From Mycobacterium sp. 1164966.3 (lineage in GTDB: Bacteria > Actinomycetota > Actinomycetes > Mycobacteriales > Mycobacteriaceae), in the NCBI RefSeq assembly GCF_001665395.1, contig NZ_LZSG01000044.1, positions 186,001 to 250,000 on the forward strand: 64,000 nt of DNA, written 5' to 3'. The translations under genes were made by a program, and so were the position numbers. The first letter of the stretch is position 1. Each line of letters opens with the position of its first letter. The notes below the pieces were generated by a model, which did no database searches, had not been told where the DNA came from, and saw only the letters and a program-made list of their open reading frames with translations. Of the stretch, positions 18,188 through 26,132 are shown in pieces.

Positions 18188-19299
18188 AGACCAATGGAGC
18201 AGTTCTTTGGGGGCTCAACGAAAAGTGGTCGGTCGAAGAAATCGAACTCGATCCGCCGCAGGAAGGCGAGCTACTCGTCGAATTCGAAGCGACCGGTCTA
18301 TGCCACTCCGACCACCACATCCGCACCGGCGACATGTACGGGGTGAGTTTTCCCTTGATAGGTGGACACGAAGGGGCGGGGATCGTTCAAGAGGTTGGTC
18401 CGGGAGTGCGCGATGTGGCGGTGGGAGACCACGTGGTCACATCTTTCCTGCCGGCGTGCGGTCGTTGCCGCTGGTGCGCCACCGGCCGTCAAAACCTTTG
18501 TGATTACGGGGCGATCATCCTCGCGGGAGTTCAAGCCGACGGCACCTTCCGGCGCCGAGCGAGAGGACAGGGTATCGGCGCCCTCTCCGGCGTCGGGAGT
18601 TTCGCGCAGTGGGGGGTCCTGTCCGAAGCCTCAGTCGTCAAGATTGACAACGATGTGCCGCTATCGCGCGCATGTCTTCTCGGCTGCGGCGTAACCACTG
18701 GCTGGGGTTCGGCCGTCAATACCGCGAACATCAGTCCCGGCGACGTGGTGATCGTGTTGGGCTGCGGAGGGATCGGCAGCGGTGCCATTCAGGGCGCGCG
18801 ACTGGCGGGAGCAGAGCAAATCGTCGTGGTCGATATTGAGCCGGGCAAGCGCGACAAAGCGTTTCAGTTCGGAGCCACTCACTTTGCCACCTCGATGGAG
18901 GAAGCAACACAGTTAGTTGGCGAGATTACGCGTGGAGTCATGGCCGACTCGGCGATCCTGACGCCAGGCGTGCTCGAAGGGCCGATGATCAACGACGCGC
19001 TCAATGCGGTGCGGAAGGGCGGTGCCGTGGTGGTCACCGCCCTGGCATCGATGTCCGACGTGACGCCAATGCTGCCGCTGACGTTGTTCACGCTGTTCCA
19101 AAAACGCCTCCTGGGCAGCCTGTACGGCGAAGCCAACCCGCGGGCCGACATCCCTCGACTTATCAGCCTTTATCGAAGCGGCAAGCTTTTGCTCGACGAA
19201 ACCGTCACCGCCGAGTACAAGCTCAACGACATCAATGAGGCCTACGACGACATGCTCGCCGGCCGCAACATTCGAGGAGTAATAATCCATGAGCACTGA
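18184..19299 (+). CDS. Zinc-dependent alcohol dehydrogenase (MDR family)
   Basis: A 371-residue medium-chain dehydrogenase. The GTG start at 18184 overlaps the ferredoxin stop; the longer upstream frame is not supported. Catalytic zinc ligands appear in GLCHSDHH and GGHEGAG. Structural zinc cysteines are in ACGRCRWCATGRQNLC, and the nucleotide fold is VLGCGGIGSGAIQGARLAG. The arrangement resembles NDMA-dependent or class III-like actinobacterial alcohol dehydrogenases. It would oxidise an alcohol made by hydroxylation to an aldehyde or ketone. Its stop overlaps the start of the epimerase-like gene by 11 bases. Confidence 0.92.
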   Translation: MKTNGAVLWGLNEKWSVEEIELDPPQEGELLVEFEATGLCHSDHHIRTGDMYGVSFPLIGGHEGAGIVQEVGPGVRDVAVGDHVVTSFLPACGRCRWCATGRQNLCDYGAIILAGVQADGTFRRRARGQGIGALSGVGSFAQWGVLSEASVVKIDNDVPLSRACLLGCGVTTGWGSAVNTANISPGDVVIVLGCGGIGSGAIQGARLAGAEQIVVVDIEPGKRDKAFQFGATHFATSMEEATQLVGEITRGVMADSAILTPGVLEGPMINDALNAVRKGGAVVVTALASMSDVTPMLPLTLFTLFQKRLLGSLYGEANPRADIPRLISLYRSGKLLLDETVTAEYKLNDINEAYDDMLAGRNIRGVIIHEH

Positions 19300-20383
19300 G
19301 CTGAATGGAACTGTCCTCATCACCGGCGCCTTCGGCCTGGTGGGTTCGGCAACCGTCCGGAGACTGGCCGAACTCGGCCGCCGCGTGGTGGCGACGGACC
19401 TCGATACGCCGGCCAACCGGAAGGCGGCTCAAAAACTACCGCGCGGCGTCGAGTTCCGGTGGGCCGACCTCACCGATCCCGAGCAGGTGCGGCGTCTCGT
19501 CTCCAACATCGGCCCGGATGCGATCATCCATCTCGCGGCGGTCATCGCGCCGGCGATCTACCCGATACCCAAAGTCGCGCGACGGGTGAACGTGGACGCC
19601 ACTGCACACCTGGTTCGAGTTGCCGAAGGGCAAAGCAAGCCACCGCGATTCGTCCACGCGTCGAGCATCACCGTGATGGGACCCCGTAACCCGCACCGCA
19701 CGACCCCTCCTCTCAAGGCGGAGGACCCGATGCGGCCCTACGACGTCTACAGCGGACACAAGGCCGAGGGCGAGGAGATTGTGCGGGGATCGACCCTGGA
19801 ATGGGTGGTCTTGCGTTTGGGGGCCGTGGTCGGCCCGGACCTGGGGGCACTACCGGTCAGCGCCGACATGGCTTACCTGCAATCCGTAGTGCCCAGCGAC
19901 GGTCGGGTGCAGACGGTTGATGTTCGCGACGTCGCTTGGGCATTTGCGGCAGCGACCACGGCCGATGTCGCTCGCGAGATCCTGCTGATCGGTGGCGACG
20001 AGTCCCACCGATTGACCTACGCAGAGGTCACCTCGGACCTCGTCGCGGCTCTGGGTCTACCAGGCGCCATGCCACCGGGTCGGCCCGGCGACCCGAACAG
20101 CGACGACGATTGGTTCGTCACCGACTGGATGGACACCACCCGCGCCGAAGAGGCGTTGCGGTTCCAGAACCACTCGTGGCCCGCCCTGAAGGCCGAATTG
20201 TCGAAGAAGTACCGATTGTTGCGCTACCCGGGGCCGCTCATCGCCCCGCTCGTGCGAGTGCTCATGGCGCGGCGGTCGCCGTATCGGAACGCACCCGGAC
20301 AGTACGCCGACCCGTGGGGGAAAATACGGGCCAAATTGGGCGAGCCGTTATGGGATCGGCCCAAAGAGGTTCCGACGACGTAG
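19289..20383 (+). CDS. NAD-dependent epimerase/dehydratase-like extended SDR
   Basis: A 364-residue extended short-chain dehydrogenase. The nucleotide motif is ITGAFGLVGSATVRRL and the active-site pair is YSGHK (Tyr-x3-Lys), with the Ser in HASSITVMG. The C-terminal substrate part (EALRFQNHSWPALKAELSKKY) is of the epimerase/3-beta-HSD-like group. Because this sits in a degradation operon with an alcohol dehydrogenase and a CoA-transferase, a ketone/alcohol oxidoreduction on a hydrophobic substrate is more likely than sugar epimerisation. The start ATG lies inside the end of the previous gene, implying coupled translation. Confidence 0.85.
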   Translation: MSTELNGTVLITGAFGLVGSATVRRLAELGRRVVATDLDTPANRKAAQKLPRGVEFRWADLTDPEQVRRLVSNIGPDAIIHLAAVIAPAIYPIPKVARRVNVDATAHLVRVAEGQSKPPRFVHASSITVMGPRNPHRTTPPLKAEDPMRPYDVYSGHKAEGEEIVRGSTLEWVVLRLGAVVGPDLGALPVSADMAYLQSVVPSDGRVQTVDVRDVAWAFAAATTADVAREILLIGGDESHRLTYAEVTSDLVAALGLPGAMPPGRPGDPNSDDDWFVTDWMDTTRAEEALRFQNHSWPALKAELSKKYRLLRYPGPLIAPLVRVLMARRSPYRNAPGQYADPWGKIRAKLGEPLWDRPKEVPTT

Positions 20384-20450
20384 GTTTCGTGCCAAGCCCA
20401 CTGCAGTCACCCGGACGGATCAGAACTGCATGTGGTGAGAAAGGATTTTC

Positions 20451-20837
20451 ATGCGGGTGCCTCGTGCTGTCGCACAGTTCAATCGCCGTGTCACTAATCC
20501 TGTGGCTCGCTCACTTACTCCGTGGCTTCCGTGTCTAGGGACGCTTGAGCACGTCGGCCGGAAGTCAGGCAGGCACTATCGAACGCCCCTCTTGGTATTC
20601 AAGACCCAGGACGGCTTCGTCATTCTCATTGGCTATGGGCCGCAAACGGACTGGCTCAAGAACGTATTGGCCGGCGGTCCGACCGTGCTGCACAAGCGGG
20701 GCAACGCCCTCGCGTTGGGCAGCCCGCGCATCGTCAGTAAGGCTGAGGCCGCTCCCCTTGTCACGCCGGCACCCCGACTGTTCTATCGTCTGTTTCCCTA
20801 CAACGAAGCAGCATTGGTGTTGACGAAAACCGCCTGA
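20451..20837 (+). CDS. Ddn-type F420-dependent nitroreductase family protein
   Basis: A 128-residue DUF385/Ddn-family protein of normal length. The ATG at 20451 follows GAAAGGA by 7 bases. Family landmarks: LEHVGRKSGRHYRTPLLVF, VILIGYGPQTDWLKNVLAGG and the C-terminal RLFPYNEAALVL. Relatives bind F420H2 and reduce quinones, unsaturated ketones or nitro-imidazoles (Ddn activates pretomanid). It closes the CoA-transferase operon, 67 bases after the epimerase gene. A broken paralogue lies at 4522-4913. Confidence 0.88.
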   Translation: MRVPRAVAQFNRRVTNPVARSLTPWLPCLGTLEHVGRKSGRHYRTPLLVFKTQDGFVILIGYGPQTDWLKNVLAGGPTVLHKRGNALALGSPRIVSKAEAAPLVTPAPRLFYRLFPYNEAALVLTKTA

Positions 20838-21214
20838 TTCCGGTCCATACTCGGTGGATAACCGATGACCGAAATGGATGTGCGCGGAGTGCGCATCGGC
20901 GCGACACCCGTACCTCACCACTGTCTTACGCCCGTTGTCACATCCGCCCCATAAGCCGACGTGCACTGGCGCGACGCGGCCCATTCGGGATCAGTGGATT
21001 CCGACGACGCTCGACTTTACCAGCGCGACGCTCTCAATCAGTTCGTAGAAGGCCTTCGCCAGCGAGGGCCCGAGGCTGAGGAGTGGCCGAGCCAGGCAAG
21101 CCTTGGCAGCGGGCAGCGGGTTGACTACTCGGCGATCTCGCGCGCTGAACTAGCCGCTGTAGCGCAGGCGATTTCCCGTACAACCTCGATCGTCGGCGTG
21201 CCTGGTTCAAACCA
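20838..21214. other. Intergenic stretch, no supported gene
   Basis: About 380 bases between a plus-strand operon end and a minus-strand gene end. An 85-residue frame at 20961 has no domain I recognise and no ribosome site, so I do not call it. No clear terminator hairpin is visible. Confidence 0.4.
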
Positions 21215-21496
21215 CTAGGTTGTGCGAGCGTGCTGTCGGTGCAGCACGTTGACGATGAAGTAGGTCCCATACACAGCGGTCGCCGCGTAGGCGGCTTGAC
21301 GGGTACGCGGTTTGAGGATGGCTAGGCCCAGGGCTGATTCGATGGTTCCGTTAATAATTGTGTGGCGACGAATTTTGCCGTCGAAGGCGAGACGGGTGAT
21401 CCCTTCAAACGCGCGCGGGCAAAGTAGGTGTGCAGGACCCAGCACGCCGAAAGCTAGTCCCAGGAGCTTGGCATGCGACTGCGATGGACGATCCAT
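21215..21496 (-). CDS. Small predicted membrane protein of unknown function
   Basis: A 93-residue protein with two or three hydrophobic stretches (LLGLAFGVLGPAHLL, TIINGTIESALGLAIL and YAATAVYGTYFIVNVL). The start ATG at 21496 overlaps the stop of the P450 remnant upstream (TAATG), so it was once translationally coupled to that P450. The longer frame from 21640 reads through the P450 remnant in another frame and is not used. I do not know the family; the pattern is like DoxX-type small membrane proteins. Confidence 0.6.
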   Translation of the reverse strand: MDRPSQSHAKLLGLAFGVLGPAHLLCPRAFEGITRLAFDGKIRRHTIINGTIESALGLAILKPRTRQAAYAATAVYGTYFIVNVLHRQHARTT

Positions 21497-21843
21497 TACA
21501 CGTTCGCCTGGTGCAGGGTTACAGGTACGTGGGTCTGGCCGCGCAGGCTGCTGTTGGTGGACCATGTGGTGGATGCGGTGGTGGAAATGCTGGAGACGCG
21601 GTTGACGAGTTCGCGGAGCACGGCGTGAGTTTCCATTCAAGCCAGGGGGGCGCCCAGACGTAAGTAGGGGCCGTAGCCGAAGGCGACGTGCGTTCGCGAG
21701 TCGCGATCGGCACGGAACGTGTTGGGTTCGTCGAAGGCCAGGGGATCACGGTTGGCTGCCCCTGAGTTGAGCAGCCGAGAACCTGTCGGGATCGTGACTT
21801 CTACAACTTGGTGCGGGGCGCGCGTCCGGACTTTGCGAAACAC
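21496..21843 (-). pseudogene. C-terminal remnant of a cytochrome P450
   Basis: Only the last quarter of a P450 is present: IPTGSRLLNSGAANRDPLAFDEPNTF, then the heme loop, then a C-terminal tail. The heme loop reads FGYGPYLRLGAPLA, with Arg where the heme-ligating Cys belongs. A TGA follows directly after PLA where Arg is expected. Upstream the frame simply begins at the neighbouring gene, so about 300 residues are lost. It cannot encode a working enzyme. Confidence 0.85.
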
Positions 21844-21856
21844 CTTCGCTCATCGG

Positions 21857-22276
21857 TCATGTCGCAGACGCGGATGGAACCAGCGCGCTGATGTCTTCGC
21901 CTTGAAGGAGTTTGATTGTGAGGTTGAGATCGAAGTAGTCGGTCCACCGGGCGATCTTGCCGTCATCTCCGACCACGAAAGTTCCCATCACCGGAATGGC
22001 TGGCTTGGCTCCATCGGGGGTCTGGATGTAGTCGAGGCGTTCGGTCAGAACGACTGAACCGTTATTGGCGATGTTGACGATTTCAAAGGCATAAGCGTCC
22101 GGGAACATCGAGAACTGCGCGCCCAAATTTTCCACGATGGCATCGACTCCGTCGAAGGCTGGCATGCCGACGTTTTGATAAACGGCGTTGTCGGCCAGCA
22201 GCGGGCGCAGGGCGTCGGGATCGCGACGTTCCATCAGGGCGCAGAACTCGCGGACCACATCAACGGGATTAGACAC
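21857..22276 (-). CDS. Limonene-1,2-epoxide hydrolase/SnoaL-like protein
   Basis: A 139-residue NTF2-fold protein. The GTG start at 22276 follows GGAGG by 6 bases. The Arg-Asp-Asp set of limonene-epoxide hydrolases appears present: R and D in LTERLDYI and D in IARWTDYFD. That supports epoxide hydrolase activity (compare mycobacterial EphG, Rv2740) rather than a catalytically empty SnoaL fold. An epoxide made by a P450 or the MpaB-type oxygenase would be a sensible substrate. It reads towards the P450 remnant; the TetR gene lies 61 bases upstream on the same strand. Confidence 0.8.
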   Translation of the reverse strand: MSNPVDVVREFCALMERRDPDALRPLLADNAVYQNVGMPAFDGVDAIVENLGAQFSMFPDAYAFEIVNIANNGSVVLTERLDYIQTPDGAKPAIPVMGTFVVGDDGKIARWTDYFDLNLTIKLLQGEDISALVPSASAT

Positions 22277-22337
22277 GGGGAACCTCCAACTCGAACGGAC
22301 TACACACCAATACGATCTTTTTCTTCACATCACGCGG

Positions 22338-22997
22338 CTATCCGGGCTGGCTGACGGATTCGGGGAGCGCTGTGGAGATGTCAGCCGTGGCCAACAGCAA
22401 GCCGGCGACGAGGTCAGCGACGTGTTCGCGGCTTGTGTCGAACTCACCGCGTAGCCATGCAGTGGTCACCTCAATTGCACCGCTCACGACTGCAAAAGCA
22501 GCAAGATCGGTGTTGAGCTGGCTGGCGGCGTTGCGGCCGAGAAGTTCCCTGGTGCCTGCGGACATCGCGGCGGCGATCGCGCGGGTGCTTTCTAAGCGGG
22601 CGCGCTGTAGGGCGTCGGAGGTGTTGGACCCGATCAGCAATGTTGCGAGCCGGGGGTCGGCCGTCAGAAATTCGAGAGCCGCGTCCGCAGTGACGCGAAT
22701 TTGCCCCCGAATGTCGGCTGGGGCCTCACGTGTAGCGGCACCCACGGCCTCCAATCCCAACGCGGTGAGATCCCGCACGATAGCTTCTAGCAACGCATCT
22801 GAGTCAGTGAAATGCTCATAGAAATAGCGATCATTGAGGCGCGCGCGTGCACACACCGCACGTTTCGAGACTGCTCGGACGCCACCTTCGGCAAACAGAT
22901 CGAGCGCAGCCTCGACCAGGGCGCCGCGCCGAGTAGCGCGGCGCTCCTCGGCCGTGATGCCGCCGTAGCTACGAGTCGCACTAGCCATCGACCGCAT
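22338..22997 (-). CDS. TetR/AcrR-family transcriptional regulator
   Basis: A 219-residue regulator with an N-terminal helix-turn-helix (ALVEAALDLFAEGGVRAVSKRAVCARARLNDRYFYEHFTDSDALL) and a C-terminal ligand domain. The ATG at 22997 has GAGG 5 bases upstream; a second ATG three codons in is possible. It is divergent from the DUF2236 oxygenase operon starting at 23101. An 18-bp inverted repeat lies between the two starts (23032-23049), the expected place for autoregulation and control of the oxygenase-AveC-SDR-P450 genes. The inducer is unknown. Confidence 0.88.
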   Translation of the reverse strand: MRSMASATRSYGGITAEERRATRRGALVEAALDLFAEGGVRAVSKRAVCARARLNDRYFYEHFTDSDALLEAIVRDLTALGLEAVGAATREAPADIRGQIRVTADAALEFLTADPRLATLLIGSNTSDALQRARLESTRAIAAAMSAGTRELLGRNAASQLNTDLAAFAVVSGAIEVTTAWLRGEFDTSREHVADLVAGLLLATADISTALPESVSQPG

Positions 22998-23031
22998 TGT
23001 GCCTCATCTTCTCTTGACCTAACCACGTTTT

Positions 23032-23049
23032 TGGTGCAGTGTGGCACCA
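23032..23049. promoter_or_regulatory. Inverted repeat, likely TetR operator
   Basis: TGGTGC-6 bases-GCACCA, perfect 6-bp arms, in the 100-base gap between a TetR gene and the divergent oxygenase operon. Size and position fit a TetR dimer site. Confidence 0.6.
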
Positions 23050-23100
23050 CAATAACTTCTGGGGCCGACATGCACCAGAACTAGGGCGGAGGAGGTGCGG

Positions 23101-24063
23101 ATGTCGGTCGGTCCGATTGGCGACGAGGTCAAACCTTTCCTGGTCGGCGACTCCGGTGACCAATACGTCGGCTCGGTGGCTGATCGGTTCGAGCGCGCGA
23201 TGGGATCGCGCTTCCTTGTGCTGTTCGCCTCAGCCCTCTTCGACGAAATGATGCTGCCCGCCGTGTCGGCTTCCCTAGTACATACAGCGCGGATTCGAGA
23301 AGACCCGTTTGCGCGCGGGCGTCGCACAGCCGCATCCTTTCAACTCACGTTTGTCGCTAACAATGTCGATCGTCGCGAAGAGATGCAACGTCTCGTGCGC
23401 CTGCACCGCGACATCAAGGGCGTCGGGCCTGACGGACTTCGCTACAGCGCGATGGGTCCCGAGCCGTGGAATTGGAATCTGATCAGCATCTTCTTCATGT
23501 ACCGCGGGGCCTTCATGGCGATGACCGGGGAAAAGCTCAGCGCCGATGACAACCAGGCAATCTGGGACCGCTACCGGGCGCTAACCGAAGATCTACAGAT
23601 GCCGGGTCGTGCACGACAACTGGCAGATCGCTATGACCAGCTATCCGCGTATTACGAGGAGATGGCGGCCGAGAAGCTCAAGCGCACACAGGCTCTCGAC
23701 ATCGTCGTGAATGCCCTGCGGCGCCCGCGGCGACCCCAGCAAATGTCTGTTCTCACCGAACCGCTGTGGAGGCTGCTAGGACCACTCGGAAGTCATGTTG
23801 CCGCAGTCCTGGGGTTCGGCATCATGCATCCCCTTGCGCGGGCGATACTTCCGATGCGATGGACGCGCCGCCACGAGCTGGAATTTGCGGTCCTGACCAG
23901 GCTCCTGCAGATCGCCTACCGCTGGTTGCCCCGCGGCCTTACCAACACGCCGCTGGCGCGGCCCAACTGCGCCTACGCGCGAGTTGTCAATCACTACAAG
24001 GGAATCGGCCTGACATCGTTCGCGCCGGGCGCCACCGAAACATGCGGACATTTGGCGGGGTAA
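23101..24063 (+). CDS. DUF2236 / MpaB-type oxygenase family protein
   Basis: A 320-residue alpha-helical protein of the DUF2236 family, which includes the fungal MpaB oxygenase and the heme-dependent rubber oxygenase Lcp. The start is ATG 23101 after GGAGGAGG; a GTG at 23095 overlaps that site. Characteristic stretches: FVANNVDRREEMQRLVRLHRDIKGV, YSAMGPEPWNWNLISIFFMYRGAF and YDQLSAYYEEMAAEKL. The His and Arg residues in RLVRLHRDIKG would be in the heme-contact area by comparison with the family. Likely role: oxidative attack on a hydrophobic substrate. It is first in an operon with a NorQ-like ATPase, AveC-type protein, SDR and P450, and the next gene starts directly after its stop. Confidence 0.8.
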   Translation: MSVGPIGDEVKPFLVGDSGDQYVGSVADRFERAMGSRFLVLFASALFDEMMLPAVSASLVHTARIREDPFARGRRTAASFQLTFVANNVDRREEMQRLVRLHRDIKGVGPDGLRYSAMGPEPWNWNLISIFFMYRGAFMAMTGEKLSADDNQAIWDRYRALTEDLQMPGRARQLADRYDQLSAYYEEMAAEKLKRTQALDIVVNALRRPRRPQQMSVLTEPLWRLLGPLGSHVAAVLGFGIMHPLARAILPMRWTRRHELEFAVLTRLLQIAYRWLPRGLTNTPLARPNCAYARVVNHYKGIGLTSFAPGATETCGHLAG

Positions 24064-24870
24064 ATGACGCTGACTGATGGTGTGAAAGTCGACACCCGTC
24101 CGTACTACGTCCCTGTACGTGACGAAGAACAGGTGTTTAAAGCTGCTTATCGCCAAGGTTTATCGATTCTTTTGAAGGGCCCGACTGGGTGTGGAAAGAC
24201 CCGATTCGTCGAGGCAATGGCCCACGATCTCGACCGACCGCTTATCACCGTCGCGTGCCACGACGATCTGACTACCGCGGACCTTGTTGGCCGCTTCCTG
24301 CTGCGCGGCGGCGAGACTGAATGGGTTGATGGACCGCTCACGCGTGCGGTGCGTGACGGTGCGATCTGCTACCTAGATGAGGTCGTCGAGGCACGCCAGG
24401 ACACAACCGTCATACTGCATCCGCTGGGAGATTACCGGCGCCAGTTGCCGGTCGAGCGGCTTGGCGTCACGCTCGACGCAGCGCCTGGGTTCTGCTTGGT
24501 GGTGTCGTACAACCCCGGCTACCAGAGTGTGCTGAAAGATCTCAAAGATTCAACTCGCCAGCGGATGGTTGCCATCGAATTTGATTTTCCGCCAGTTGAT
24601 GTCGAAGAGAAGATCGTTGCGTGCGAGTCGGGGGTCGGGCCGGAGCGGGCTGGCGAGCTGGTCCGGCTCGCCCAGGCCATTCGTCGACTGGAGACGGCAG
24701 GGCTACGCGAAGTGGCATCGACGCGTGTGCTCATCGCGGCCGGCCGCCTGATTGCCGAGGGCCTTGATCCGCGCATCGCCGCGCGTGCAGCTATCGCCGC
24801 CCCGCTCAGCGATGACTCGACGGTCACCAGCAACTTGGAGGAGATGATCGACGTGTATCTGAGTGACTAG
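24064..24870 (+). CDS. MoxR-type AAA+ ATPase, CbbQ/NirQ/NorQ group
   Basis: A 268-residue AAA+ ATPase. Walker A is GPTGCGKTRF, Walker B is AICYLDEV, and CHDDLTTADLVGRFLLRGGETEWVDGPLTRAVRDG is typical of CbbQ/NorQ. Members activate metalloenzymes (rubisco, nitric oxide reductase) together with a von Willebrand A-domain partner (CbbO/NorD). No VWA gene is present nearby. The start is the ATG immediately after the TAA of the DUF2236 oxygenase, with no gap. The neighbour suggests it may serve as an activase or maturation factor for that oxygenase. That is an inference from position only. Confidence 0.88.
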   Translation: MTLTDGVKVDTRPYYVPVRDEEQVFKAAYRQGLSILLKGPTGCGKTRFVEAMAHDLDRPLITVACHDDLTTADLVGRFLLRGGETEWVDGPLTRAVRDGAICYLDEVVEARQDTTVILHPLGDYRRQLPVERLGVTLDAAPGFCLVVSYNPGYQSVLKDLKDSTRQRMVAIEFDFPPVDVEEKIVACESGVGPERAGELVRLAQAIRRLETAGLREVASTRVLIAAGRLIAEGLDPRIAARAAIAAPLSDDSTVTSNLEEMIDVYLSD

Positions 24871-24910
24871 ACCCCACAACGCAATTGCAATCGTTTTCGC
24901 GGAACAAATA

Positions 24911-24996
24911 TTTGTGAGGATCGGTCGGTGACGACAGAGCAGGCTATGCGTGATCACACACATGCAAGTGAAACAAGAGATTGTGAGGATCGATAG
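24911..24996 (+). promoter_or_regulatory. Duplicated initiation region with 22-codon leader frame
   Basis: The ribosome site and first codons of the AveC-like gene occur twice. TTTGTGAGGATCGGTCG then GTG-ACG-ACA-GAG-CAG (start 24928) resembles ATTGTGAGGATCGATA then GTG-ACC-ACC-GAG-CAG (start 24996). The upstream copy opens a 22-codon frame (VTTEQAMRDHTHASETRDCEDR) whose TAG overlaps the real GTG by one base (TAGTG). Translation of the leader would therefore feed the main gene. Leader peptide or duplication scar: undecided. Confidence 0.5.
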
Positions 24997-26132
24997 TGAC
25001 CACCGAGCAGACAACCGCATCGTCCAAGGGGTCGACGACAGTTCCGACAGGCTCTACAAAACGCAACATTTGGAGCTGGGTCTTCTGGATCCTCGGTGTC
25101 CTCACCGTCGCGGCTGTGGCATGGAATGCCCGTGACTATCCCGACGCGCGGGTCGGGAATCCGGAAGTGACGGGTATACCTCGTCCCGTCAGGCCCCTGC
25201 TCGGCTTTCACCACTGGCTCGCCGTTGAACAGGTTGGCACCCTCATCGTGATGCTCATCGTCGTCGCGGTCTGCGTATGGGGTTGGCGTCGTTATGGCCC
25301 ACACCCATACATACTCATGGCCATTGTGACCACGTTCATCGTCTGGCAGGACCCGATTATGAACTGGGCGCCGTACGCGGTTTACGACCCGCGACTTTGG
25401 CACTGGCCGGAGTCGTGGCCTTTGGTATCGCTCTCTCCCACTGTCGAGCCGTTCATTGTCTTCGGCTACGTACTGTTCCAATTCGGCCCGTACTTCCCGG
25501 CGGCCTGGGTTCTCCGCAAGATTCAGGCTCGACGGCCGGTCGACTCATTCGTCTGGCGCCATCCGCTGATCAGTCTTGGCATCTTGATCTTCGTGGTCGG
25601 GTTTATCGTCGACATGTTTCTCGAAGTCGCAGCGATCCGCACAGGTCTGTATAGCTACTCGCAGGTGATGCCGTTCGGCTCGATCTTCACCGGTACACCG
25701 CATCAATTCCCGCTGCTGTGGGAATCCTCCTTGGTCACCCTGGTGATGATTCCCGCGGGGATCTTGGTCTACCGAGATGACACCGGTCGCACGGTGTCCG
25801 AGAAGTTGGCCCAGCGCGCCCGCATCTTCCCCAACCGGCCGGTTCTCGGTTCATTCATGGTGATGCTGGTCATTGTGAACGTCTTCTACTTGTTCTACGG
25901 AGGAGCGTTCGCTCTGATGAAGTGGTCTCGCGCCACGACGTCCGTCGCGTGCCCCTGGCCGTTCCCGGACGCGAAAGTGTATGACCCACAGGGCTTCTAC
26001 GAAGAGAACGGCCAGAAGGGGCCCTATTCTTCTGGCATTTGGTCGACATACATGATGTTGCAGCCCGACGGACGTCCGACCGTCACGCTCGGGTCCAAGA
26101 GTGATCGCTGCGCGGAGCACAACAATGGGTGA
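24996..26132 (+). CDS. AveC-family (spirocyclase-like) integral membrane protein
   Basis: A 378-residue membrane protein with about seven hydrophobic helices (for example WSWVFWILGVLTVAAVAW, IVMLIVVAVCVWGW and LISLGILIFVVGFIVDMFLE). It matches the actinobacterial group annotated as spirocyclase AveC family, named after the avermectin spiroketal cyclase. Conserved-looking polar segments include FIVWQDPIMNWAPYAVYDPR and GTPHQFPLLWES, which might line an active site. In mycobacteria these genes recur beside P450 and SDR genes, as here. GTG start at 24996 with GAGG 8 bases upstream. The 3' end overlaps the SDR start by 8 bases. Its chemistry in mycobacteria is not established. Confidence 0.82.
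   Translation: MTTEQTTASSKGSTTVPTGSTKRNIWSWVFWILGVLTVAAVAWNARDYPDARVGNPEVTGIPRPVRPLLGFHHWLAVEQVGTLIVMLIVVAVCVWGWRRYGPHPYILMAIVTTFIVWQDPIMNWAPYAVYDPRLWHWPESWPLVSLSPTVEPFIVFGYVLFQFGPYFPAAWVLRKIQARRPVDSFVWRHPLISLGILIFVVGFIVDMFLEVAAIRTGLYSYSQVMPFGSIFTGTPHQFPLLWESSLVTLVMIPAGILVYRDDTGRTVSEKLAQRARIFPNRPVLGSFMVMLVIVNVFYLFYGGAFALMKWSRATTSVACPWPFPDAKVYDPQGFYEENGQKGPYSSGIWSTYMMLQPDGRPTVTLGSKSDRCAEHNNG

Noticed and set aside
20961..21218. An 85-residue plus-strand gene after the Ddn gene
   Set aside because: No ribosome site, no family resemblance and composition unlike the neighbouring genes.
24928..24996. A separate small gene before the AveC-like gene
   Set aside because: At 22 codons with a start region copied from the next gene, it is better described as a leader or duplication than as a gene with its own product.
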